Shown here: one piece after another, positions 54,574 to 63,190 of the stretch
Layout of the letters: each line of letters starts with the position of its first letter
Numbering within the stretch: position 1 is the stretch's first letter
Assembly: GCA_035771165.1 (NCBI GenBank)
Contig: JAWNZC010000353.1
Coordinates: 1,968,501-2,032,500 of the forward strand
Reading direction: 5' to 3'
DNA: 64,000 nucleotides
DNA from: Paragorgia papillata
Taxonomy: Eukaryota > Cnidaria > Anthozoa > Scleralcyonacea > Coralliidae
Notes under the pieces: generated by a model
What the model was told of the DNA's origin: nothing
The model's database searches: none
Seen by the model: the letters and a program-made list of their open reading frames with translations, nothing else
Made by a program: the position numbers and the translations under genes

Positions 54574-55487
54574 TTACGGTAACAGTAGGTTACCACCCCT
54601 ACCCATATTAAGTAACATTAGGTTACCACCCCTACCCATAATATGTAACATTAGGTTACCACCCCTACCCATATTATGTAACATTAAATTTCAACCCCTA
54701 ACCATATATGTAACATTAGGTTACCACCCCTACCCATAATATGTAACATTAGCTTACCACCCCTACCTATATTATGTAACATTAGGTTTCAACCCCTACT
54801 CATATTATATAACATTAGGTTACAACCCCTACCCATATTATGTAACATTAGGTTACAAACCCTACCCATATATGTAACATTAGGTTACAATCCCTACGCA
54901 TATTATGTAACATTAAGTTACCACCCCTACCCATATATGTAACATTAGGTTACCACCCCTACCTATATTATGTAACATTAAGTTTCAACCCCTAACCATA
55001 TATGTAACATTAGGTTACAACCCCTACCCATATTATGTAACATTAGGTTACAATCCCTACTCATATTATGTAACATTAAGTTACCACCCCTACCCATATT
55101 ATGTAACATTAGGTTACCACCCCTACCTATATTATGTAACATTAAGTTTCAACCCCTAACCATATATGTAACATTAGGTTACAACCCCTACCCATATTAT
55201 GTAACATTAGGTTACAATCCCTACTCATATTATGTAACATTAAGTTACCACCCCTACCCATATATGTAACATTATGTTACAACCCCTACCCATATTATGT
55301 AACATTAGGTTACAAACCCTACCCTTATTATGTAACATTACGTTACCACCCCTACCCATATATGTAACATTATGTTACAACCCCTACCGATATTATGTAA
55401 CATTAGGTTACAATGCCTAACCATATATGTAACATTAGGTTACCACCCCTACCCATATTATGTAACAATAGGTTACCACCCCCCTTG
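54574..55487. repeat. 33-bp satellite, longer array
   Basis: The first part (to 55106) is the duplicate of the copy-1 array. The array then continues for about 380 bp more, with similar variant order, before unique sequence. Confidence 0.97.
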
Positions 55488-56281
55488 CTCATATACGTTA
55501 CTGGTAGCCCTGGATTGGGATCGTTGCTAGGGTAAGCCATGATGACGTATTTACAAAGGGTGCTAGCTCAAAAGTTTCAGTCGCCGTATGCTGTATTGCA
55601 GGTACACACCTATACGACATGCATGCATATCCATCGCTATTTTATGTGAATATGTCTCGATATATTGTGAATATTGCAATGATTATGTGAAAACGGAGTG
55701 TTGACTGGTATGTAAGCAGTGAGAATAGTCTCAACTTTCAACTGGTACTAATGTGTGAGTCAATTCCAACTGCGATCATCCCCCCCGGGCAAACCCCTGG
55801 GAATTTGACTTTTCGAATTTTTTTGTTCAAATTCCCTACTATGCCCATAGTAGCCCAAGCACACTGTGTGGGTATATATATATAGTAACGTTAATACTAT
55901 ATTTTATAATTGATTTATTTTATATGGCATAGAAATGCATACTCTTTAATACCATTTAACTGTTCATATCCTCTTTCATAAGATCAATATGTATCTATAT
56001 GACTTGTTCGTTGACCATAAAATTGAGCAGTGTTTTAATAATATAAATAAATAAATAAATAAATACAGCTACTTTACATTACCCCCTGCTGTGTTTCGCT
56101 TAACCGTCGGATAAACATTGTTATATTACTATTTTTACCGCAAAATATACAGGAAAATCAAATTTACTGTTCAGGCTAACTGCTTACATAATATACCATG
56201 TAAGATGGAAAAATTCACACATATACTTACAACTAGACGACTTTAAATCACGCTTGAAGCGCCCAGGTTTTGCGGGCGACG
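55488..56281. other. no gene recognised; (AAAT)n at 56041
   Basis: Unique AT-rich sequence. The left edge of the next inverted repeat is at about 56282. Confidence 0.45.
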
Positions 56282-56711
56282 CGGCGGAAGAGGGGAAGAA
56301 AGGAAAGGTTGGCAACTGTCAAGCCAATTTCGCGCTACCTTCTCGCGAATAATGCCGTCTAACTCAGCTCCAAGGAGTTTTTCAACGACAAATTTACAGC
56401 AGTTGATAAAAATATCATCACGCTTCAAAACCAAGCAGTTATTTTGAAAAATAATTGTTTCGTTGTCCAAAAATTTCGCTTCAAATCAAAGTAGAATGCC
56501 TCCAATTTGCGATGTGACCGGGCGCAAGGTGAACAAGGTTCACAACCGACAATTTTCAAATTTAAATCTCGCGCGTAATTGGCTAATCGTAATTAGGTTC
56601 AAAATGGGTTTCAGCATTATCAGGGGGTGGCGATATGCCGATATCATATAGCTTCGAAGTGCAATGGCGCGTCCATGTGGCGCGCTCTGACGGCGAAGGG
56701 AATTTTCAAGG

Positions 56712-56758
56712 ATGGACGAAGACGATCAAGCGGACCACTCTAGCCAAGAACCTATACG
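56712..56758 (+). CDS. possible first exon (MDEDDQADHSSQEPI) of the downstream gene
   Basis: The ATG at 56712 opens MDEDDQADHSSQEPI and ends CG|GTAAGT. The inverted copy at 57341-57372 (-) reads MDDHSSQEPI with a 15-bp deletion in phase and the same donor. Retention of ATG, frame and donor in both arms supports a coding exon. The plus-strand exon could splice to the BEN exons, but its phase did not fit the nearest candidate exon (about 57959-58028), so a linking exon may be missing from my reading. Confidence 0.45.
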
Positions 56759-57340
56759 GTAAGTTTTACGGTTTATATCTAGTATTTCATATTGAACCAG
56801 AACTATATTTGCATATATCTTGCAAACATTCAACATTGTCAGTCCACGAATAATAAAATGTATCATTCAAGCACCTGTACGGCGAAATGGATTGTTAAAA
56901 ATCGAATAATTATTAATTTTGTCGTTATCCATTATATATCTATGGCTCATATACAAAGGGTGCGCATTTGTTTATCGATTCAACTTTAAAGAGACAATCA
57001 GCTCAGTAGTTGAAATGACAATTAACGAAGAAGTTTCAAACTGAAAGGAAGAACGACAGCTTTGTTCGAACAATGAAGTTGGGCTTTGTTTATAAATTTT
57101 GCGCAATTGACGATAAAATTGTATGCGCACCTAATTCATATAATCGGTCTACTCAAACGAATCGCAATTATGTGAATCGATCAAATAGTATACGGTTTTG
57201 TGAAGCGTTTTGTTTTTTTACGTATTGCCAGACAACTGTGATTTACTTAATATACAGTGTAAATGTTGAATGTTTGCAAGATATATGCAAATATAGTTCT
57301 GGTTCAATATGAAATACTAGATATAAAACGTAAAACTTAC

Positions 57341-57372
57341 CGTATAGGTTCTTGACTAGAGTGGTCGTCCAT
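57341..57372 (-). CDS. inverted duplicate of the candidate first exon
   Basis: MDDHSSQEPI plus a GTAAGT donor, minus strand, in the right arm of the inverted repeat. It would be transcribed toward the left arm. No separate downstream exons were found on that strand, so it is probably non-productive. Confidence 0.35.
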
Positions 57373-57825
57373 CCTTGAAAATTCCCATCGCCGTCAGAGC
57401 GCGCCACGTGGACTCGCCATTGCACTGTGATTGCACTTCGAAGCTATATGATATCGGCATATCGCCACCCCCTGATAATGCTGAAACCCATTTTGAACTT
57501 AATTACGATTAACAAATTACGCGCGAGATTTAAACCGAGTTAATCGATTTAATGTTGTTCACCTTGCGCCCGGTCACATCGCAAATTGGAGGCATTCTAC
57601 TTTGATTTGAAGCGAAATTTTTGGACAACGAAACAATTATTTTTCAAAATAACTGCTTGGTTTTGAAGCGTGATGATATTTTTATCAACAGCTGTAAATT
57701 TGTCGTTGAAAAACTCCTTGGAGTTGAGTTAGACGGCATTATTCGCGAGAAGGTAGCGCGAGATTCGCTTGACAGTTGCCAACCTTTCCTTTCTTCCCCT
57801 CTTCCACCCTGGTGTAATGTAATAT

Positions 57826-57903
57826 AGATACGTTTTGTGGAAACACCACGTAAAATTTGGGAGAAAAAAAATTATACGTGATGTTTCCACAAAACTTATC
57901 TTT
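57826..57903. repeat. short hairpin TTTTGTGGAAACA(C)CACGTA
   Basis: TTTTGTGGAAACACCACGTA pairs with TACGTGATGTTTCCACAAAA across about 30 bases. Possibly a very short MITE. Confidence 0.85.
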
Positions 57904-58069
57904 ATTTTCGAATCAGTCTTATCTCTCACTGATCCCTCCCTGGTTTGTCGATGTTCAGTTGTAGTTGTAAAAGATGTAAATCATAACATTCTTTTTCCGC
58001 CAGTGCCAAGCATTGATAGTATTTTTGGTAAGATATATACTCAAAATCACAGTTTTTTATGATTGCATT

Positions 58070-58200
58070 TGAAAAAACACATAATTAACATCTTTCGTAG
58101 AATTTCGTTTCCTTGCTTCATTCTTGAGATATTCAGGTTTGTTTGATATGCAAATGTCATACTAATGACATCACACTTCATAATGACTTTTTACAAAATA
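58070..58200. repeat. solo terminal-repeat fragment of the 24.2-kb element family
   Basis: TTGAGATATTCAGGTTTGTT, TGATATGCAAATGTCA and TTCATAATGAC match the arms at 24330-24400 and 25990-26080. It lies just upstream of a BEN exon. Confidence 0.6.
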
Positions 58201-58273
58201 TGATATCATTTTCTAAAACTACAGTATTTAGTTCCTTCCATTTCTCATGTTCTTTACTACTTATATGTTGCAG

Positions 58274-59154
58274 TGGCATGGAGACATCAATCTCATGACA
58301 GTGAATGCACCACCGAAGGAACCTGGAAAATGTGCGATTAGGTTGTTGAGTTGCCTGTTCACAACTAATGAACTGGAAGGTGGAATTGTTTTCCACACAA
58401 GAAGATCCCCCAAAGTACCACTGGATCCAGTGAGAGTTACAAAAATGTTAAGTATGTAATTTTCTACATTTAACCACAATTACTACAATTTTCTACAATT
58501 AACAGTGTGTTGGATAGCCAGTGCTAGACTAGGTGAATGGTGTTAGCTTCAAGGTATAATAAAAAAGTATTTAACTTATATATATAGCTACATCAGCATG
58601 TAATTTAGTATCGAAACTTTGGTGTGGTATATTGAAATAACAATAAAAATTTAAGTATATAACTTTAATATATTATTAAGTAATTTAACTTAAAATGTAA
58701 TTTAGTACGGAAGTTTTGGTGTGGAATTACTGTTATAGTGCAATTAATAATGAAAAAGCTTTGAGTACTGATGTAACTTAATTAATTACAAGCTTTTAAG
58801 CTGGATTTTCACTAAGTGTAAAATGTCGCGCGCTTGACTTTTCTATTGTACAAATTGAATAGTTTTCTACTTCATTTCACATGAAAACTCACAAGACAAA
58901 AGAAAAATGTTGAGCGTGCAACATTTTACACCTAATGGAAATCCAGCTTAAGATGTGCCTTAGCAACTGGTACTGTGCTTATTCTATTTTTAAATATATA
59001 TTTTTATATAGATGTCCTGAACGCCAAATATACTCCTGGAAAAATTAAAAAATGTCACCAGATGATTGTTGATGCATGCAATCAAAAATGCCGAGACACT
59101 CTGAGAAAATCAAAAAGTGCTACTCAAACCACCATCAATACATGTACTAGCTGA
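58274..59154 (+). CDS. BEN-domain protein, two 3' exons
   Basis: BEN domains are alpha-helical DNA/chromatin-binding modules. Exon 58274-58451 (TTGCAG acceptor, GTATGT donor) reads WHGDINLMTVNAPPKEPGKC, AIRLLSCLFTTNELEGGIVF, RSPKVPLDPVRVTKML. Exon 59012-59154 (ATATAG acceptor) joins in phase and reads NVLNAKYTPGKIKKCHQMIV, DACNQKCRDTLRKSK, ending TCTS stop. The LDP..V..M ... Y......W/KKC...V.ACN.KCRD pattern is the C-terminal half of a BEN domain. The frame is intact and the splice phase agrees, so this is the best candidate for a living gene here. The candidate upstream exon at about 57959-58028 (VKDVNHNILFPPVPSIDSIF) has good splice sites, but its phase is unresolved. Confidence 0.75.
58796..58951. 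mobile_element. TTAA MITE in the last BEN intron
   Basis: TTAAGCTGGATTTTCACTAA and GTGTAAAATGT are inverted as ACATTTTACAC and CTAATGGAAATCCAGCTTAA. TTAA is at both ends. 156 bp including TTAA. Confidence 0.9.
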
Positions 59155-59175
59155 ATTAATAAACCAGACCTGTTA

Positions 59176-59389
59176 CAGTCATTTGCAACTCACTTTTCAC
59201 CCAAATCTTCGGAAGTTCGTTCTGAAGTTCTTTGGCAAGTTCGTTTTGAACTACGCATTTGATTGACTGCTAGCAACCAAGCAACCAATCAAATGCAGAG
59301 TTCAAAATGAACACAAACTTCCAAATGAACTTGCGAACTTCGGAATGAACGTCCAAAGATTTGTGTGAAAAGTAAGTTGCAAATGACTG
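59176..59389. mobile_element. TA MITE (CAGTCATTTGCAACT termini), 214 bp
   Basis: CAGTCATTTGCAACTCACTT is inverted as AAGTAAGTTGCAAATGACTG, flanked by TA on both sides (Tc1/mariner type). It lies 22 bp beyond the BEN stop codon, so it probably contributes to the 3'UTR. Confidence 0.9.
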
Positions 59390-59969
59390 TATACATAGAC
59401 CTCTTAGTAATAGAACCAATTCTCAAACTTTCTTGTATTTTACTGTTGAATAACGTTTTAATATATTTACTGTACAATGAGCCAAATGAGCCAGTGTTGG
59501 TGTATGACCAGTTATCTGGGGAAAGAGACTGTAAATATGCAACCTTAATTAATTGTCAGCAATATTCATCACTTTTCATTAAAATCTTTCAAAGATTACA
59601 AAGATACAAAAACCCAAACATGAGATTTATTAAATTTGGCTTAAAAGTAAGCAGGTTTGTGGTCTCTCGCCACCATTACTTTGGTATTACTGGTCTACTT
59701 TTAACACCAAGCCAAGGCTTAGTTCTGATAACAAGGGCATGCATGGATGCTAACCTGCATTGACCCCATTCTTATTACATAATTTATTTTATACATTAAT
59801 TGACACATTACATTGATTTCATGAAAGTATAATATATAAATTTGATTCTGATTGTTAAGTTGTATTAATTTTCTCTGTCTAGATTGTGATCTTAGAAATA
59901 TCTTGTCAGTCGTTTTTTGTCATGATTCAGGTTGTTCAGCTTCTGCAAGTACTTGACAAATTAATTGGA
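59390..59969. other. open frame of uncertain status (plus strand, to 59763)
   Basis: A plus-strand frame open from the MITE end to TGA at 59763 reads NEPNEPVLVYDQLSGERDCK and KVSRFVVSRHHYFGITGLLL. The first ATG is inside the MITE end. No family is recognised and no splice sites stand out. It may be BEN 3'UTR. Confidence 0.25.
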
Positions 59970-60535
59970 AGATCTTGCAAATTCTTGCCAATATCCTGTA
60001 AAATCATGGCAAGATCTTGCAAGTTCTTGCCAAGATCGTCCAAGATCCTGGCAAGATCTTGCCAAGATCCTGGCAAGATCTTGCCAAGATCCTGTAAGAT
60101 CTTGGTAAGATCTAGTAAATTCTTGCCAAGATTTTGGCAAGATCTTGCAAGATCTTGCCAAGATCTGCCAATATCTTGAAAGATCATGCCAAGATCTTGG
60201 GAAGAACATGCCAAGATCCTGTAAGATCACGGCAAGATCTTGCAAATTCTTGCCAAGATCTTGTAAGATCATGCCAAGATCTTGCCAAGATCATGCCAAG
60301 ATCATGCCAAGATCTTGCCAAGATCTTGCCAAGATCTTGCCAAGATCATGCCAAGATCTTGCCAAGATCATACCAAGATCTTGCCAAGATCTTGCCAAGA
60401 TCTTGCCAAGATCTTGCCAAGATCTTGCCAAGATCTTGCCAAGATCTTGCAAGATCATGACAAGATCTTGCAGGATTTTTGAAAAATCTTGCCAAGATCT
60501 TGGTGAGATCTTGGCAAGATCTCGGCAAGATTCTC
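59970..60535. repeat. 11-bp palindromic minisatellite (CAAGATCTTGC)
   Basis: About 50 units of GATCTTGCCAA with CATG and AAATTC variants. Each unit contains the palindrome CAAGATCTTG. Because 11 is not a multiple of three and the unit reads the same on both strands, open frames appear in several frames and both strands, all encoding the 11-residue period KILPRSCQDLA. These frames are repeat artefacts unless shown otherwise. Confidence 0.98.
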
Positions 60536-61105
60536 AACCTGGGATATTATGGTATTTATTTCATTTTTTACACTTAGAGCCCATTGGCATTGAGTTTAAG
60601 AATTGTCCACATAGAAAAATGTAGAACATTACCTTTGTAAGTTGGTGAAGTCATGCTATAGATTGAGTTAATTGTTGCAAACATAGGCATAGGAGTCCAA
60701 TTATTCCGGGAGGTGTTTTTATCCAAAACAGTTCACGTCTACATTTATAATCTTTCTGTAATCATCAAAGTTCAATGACTGCAAGTAAAGTTCAGATGTA
60801 CTGTAATTTTACTAACTGATGAATGTAGATAAATAATATTTACATTTCTACTTAGTATTTACAGCATATAAAAATAAACAACAAATCTTTGTGTACATAG
60901 TATATTACATTTCACAACCATCCTTAGAGATACTGTAGATGAAAACATTTGATTATTTTCTTACACTACCAAAGTCAACATTCAAGCTCTGCAGACCGGA
61001 ATGCTAAAGTTATAAGTTGACTGAATTTTTTGTTTCATTTCAGCAGTGTAAGAAAATCATTAAATGTTTTCTTCATAGCATATTACACTTGTGTAGTAAT
61101 ATCTA
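60536..61105. other. no gene recognised
   Basis: AT-rich sequence between the minisatellite and the minus-strand terminal exon. Confidence 0.4.
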
Positions 61106-61306
61106 TTACTCATCATCACAGTCAGAAACATCATCAGAAAAGTCCAGTAAAATTTGCACATCTTCATCAGTCTCACTGTTGTATGCAATTTCAGCAAATG
61201 CAACAGCTGAAAATTCACTAGATCCCATGCCCCCTGATTCAGTTTTACTATATGGTAATTTACTGATTGTTTCTGTACTCAAATAGTCCAATATATAGTT
61301 TTGAAC
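61106..61306 (-). CDS. acidic C-terminal exon of an unrecognised gene
   Basis: Begins after a TTGATTAG acceptor and reads 66 codons in phase 0: VQNYILDYLSTETISKLPYS, GGMGSSEFSAVAFAEIAYNS, then ETDEDVQILLDFSDDVSDCD and stop. The strongly acidic end is like that of many nuclear proteins. A candidate upstream exon at 61330-61690 has in-frame stops, so the gene may be partly decayed. No family is recognised. Confidence 0.4.
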   Translation of the reverse strand, partial: VQNYILDYLSTETISKLPYSKTESGGMGSSEFSAVAFAEIAYNSETDEDVQILLDFSDDVSDCDDE

Positions 61307-61329
61307 CTAATCAATACAGCATATTGTTT

Positions 61330-61690
61330 ATCTCACAAAGTTTCTTCTTGATGAGAACATTGATTCTTCTTATTAATCTTGAGTGATTCACCTGGATGCT
61401 GAGTTATATAGGTCTCCAGCTTTTCTTTTTCTCCAAAATAATGCTTAAACAACCTTTCAACCTCCAATAGCAAAAGCTAATCTGCTCCACCTTGCAGTCG
61501 TTCTAGGAAGTTGTGGAGGTCAATTGCAGTTCTTTTTATGGCAAAGGGAATATCATTGTTGAAAGGTCGCCTGTTGAAATGACAATAAAGTACTGACTCT
61601 GGATCCTTTGCTTGATCAAACTGCAGCTATTGTAGTAATGTTTCCACCCAGTCTTGTAACGAGCTTAATGAGGCATTGTACTTGATAATG
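61330..61690 (-). pseudogene. exon-like reading with two in-frame TAG stops
   Basis: A single minus frame reads IIKYNASLSSLQDWVETLLQ, TAG, LQFDQAKDPESVLYCHFNRR, PFNNDIPFAIKRTAIDLHNF, LERLQGGAD, TAG, LLLLEVERLFKHYFGEKEKL, ETYITQHPGE. Both stops would be glutamine codons after a single C-to-T change. The rest is non-repetitive and protein-like. Function unknown. Confidence 0.4.
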
Positions 61691-62385
61691 CTAGCTTTCA
61701 TTGCATTTGTTCTCTGAGTTATTTGCTTTGACAGTTTTACTGCTACTGCTTGCCCATCTACTTAAAATGTTCAATGAAAAGAAATGGTCTTTAAAATAAT
61801 TACCTACACTTCCAAAAAGTAGTACTAGTAACAACAATTGTAGAATGCCATTAGTAAATGGTAGACGTGAAGTCAGCATAGTGTACAGTACCTGCGTATT
61901 TCTTCTTCAAAGATATTAAAAACATTCTTTTAACTGCCAAACAGTGCGTTTGTTCAGTGACTGCTTCTCTTCTCCGAGTCTCCAAAGAAAGCTAGCAGCA
62001 TTTAATTTTGGTTCTCCAACTTTCCATCTCTGCGACAGTTTCTGTCTTTTTTCTGTACTTTCTGTGCTGTAAGTTAATGACATTGTGTATTAACATGTAT
62101 AGTTTACTGTTTGTTTTCTGCACCATCTTGGGAAAGTAAGTACCATATAGGGGCCTCAAGCAAACACTATACACTGTATGTTTATAAATTAGATATTTTA
62201 ATGGATTAATAGAATGCCATACCTTAGGGCATAGTGGACATGAATTTTCTTTTTCGACTTGATCACTATAAGGCTTACCAATCCTCAACATGTACTGATG
62301 GTAGCTTCAACAAAAAAATTATTTAAAATGAAGTTAACTTCAAAACAATGAATACTATTTAGGAGCTTAAATAAGAGGTTACGTA
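61691..62385. other. possible minus-strand exon with CPLCPK motif
   Basis: At about 62220-62290 the minus strand reads KPYSDQVEKENSCPLCPK and then a GTATGG donor. It could be part of the same gene as 61106-61690 (a zinc-finger N-terminus). Not otherwise supported. Confidence 0.25.
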
Positions 62386-62496
62386 TTAACCTATACGCTG
62401 ACTGAGGGTTCTTTCTTTGACAAGTAAAATCGTCTGACCAGTGTAATAATCTTAAGTGATAGCTGTATCCGGCTGGCTCAGACAGGAATAGGTTAA
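62386..62496. mobile_element. TTAA MITE with TAAAATCGTCTG core, copy 4
   Basis: TTAACCTATA at the left and AATAGGTTAA at the right are inverted and include the TTAA sites. The core reads TAAAATCGTCTGACCAGTG, a variant of the other copies. Confidence 0.8.
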
Positions 62497-62877
62497 ATAC
62501 TATAAGAAGTTAAAATACCGAAATTCATCAAATGAGTCACTGTTCAAAGTAGAATAAATCTTCTTGACCTGAAATGAGAAATACATGTATTATGGTTCAG
62601 TGTACTGCACTCGCTATACTGCAAAATAAGGTATTTCCGCAGATGTCCTGCAATCAACAATGCAAACTACCGTACATACCCATGTTGGTAATATTCTTGA
62701 TTTGTTCATTATACGAAGTGCATCAGAGAACTTCTGTAGTGAAACCCGGCATTCCACAAGTAGAGTCTCAGCGAGTACCATAAGTTTAAAGTGGAATGCA
62801 ATAGTAGGGCGTACAATAACTGCCAGGCCATAATTGCAATTTAACCAATGTGGCAGCATATTCCTCACAATTACAGA

Positions 62878-62985
62878 AAAAAAATTATTTTTTATGTTGA
62901 CGACCTGAATTTAAGAAGGCATGTTGATATTAGTGAGGACTGTACTAATGGTACTGGTTTAGGTATTGCAGTTGAGCTGTTGAAG
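62878..62985 (+). other. possible internal exon (FYVDDLNLRRHVDISEDC)
   Basis: A good acceptor (TTCCTCACAATTACAG) precedes a frame reading KIIFYVDDLNLRRHVDISED, CTNGTGLGIAVELLK, ending at GTATAT. The 12 bases GAGCTGTTGAAG at its end are inverted at 63010-63021. No family is recognised and no adjoining exon was found. Confidence 0.25.
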
Positions 62986-63065
62986 GTATATGTAATTAAT
63001 ATCATATTGCTTCAACAGCTCAGGAATTTCTCATTACACTTACAGTGGAACCACTCATCTACAAT

Positions 63066-63087
63066 GTATATATATATATATATATTT
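63066..63087. repeat. (TA)n microsatellite
   Basis: Uninterrupted TA dinucleotides next to the hairpin at 63092. Confidence 0.95.
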
Positions 63088-63091
63088 AACC

Positions 63092-63190
63092 GTTATACCA
63101 TGAGCTCGAGTTGTATAAGAGCTCATAGCCAACGAGGCGCTTCGCCAAGTTGGCTATTAGTTCGTATACAACGAGAGCGAATGGTATAAC
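63092..63190. repeat. hairpin element with GAGGCGCTTCGCC loop
   Basis: GTTATACCATGAGCTCGAGT with TGTATAAGAGCTCATAGCCAA pairs with TTGGCTATTAGTTCGTATAC and the final ATGGTATAAC. The tip is CGAGGCGCTTCGCC. Confidence 0.9.

Larger units (their letters stand above)
48241..55106. repeat. tandem segmental duplication, copy 2 (6,866 bp)
   Basis: Head-to-tail copy of 41389-48240. Indels found: -1 (A run near 48832), +3 (SRCR exon), +14 (minisatellite), +1, +1, +1, -5 (C run near 52360). Substitutions found by eye: about eight. The first bases join directly to the satellite of copy 1. Confidence 0.97.
56282..57812. repeat. inverted duplication, 0.55-kb arms, 0.42-kb spacer
   Basis: The left arm (about 56282-56840) and right arm (about 57258-57812) are reverse complements with some indels. 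Paired blocks: AGGGGAAGAAAGGAAAGGTT, CTTCAAAACCAAGCAGTTAT, GGGGGTGGCGATATGCCGAT and CTTGCAAACATTCAACAT. Both arms carry the same ATG exon and GTAAGT donor pointing inward. Divergence is several percent, so the duplication is older than the 6.85-kb tandem. Confidence 0.92.

Noticed and set aside
56243..56470. 75-codon minus-strand frame (DNETIIFQNNCLVLKRDDIF), also present inverted at 57621-57827
   Set aside because: It begins with TTG rather than ATG, and similarity between copies follows from the inverted duplication, so conservation is not evidence of coding; left open but not annotated as a gene.
60134..60624. Several overlapping 60-160 residue frames with PRSCQDLAKIL repeats on both strands
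   Set aside because: All are products of the palindromic 11-bp array; no start context, splice site or non-repetitive domain.
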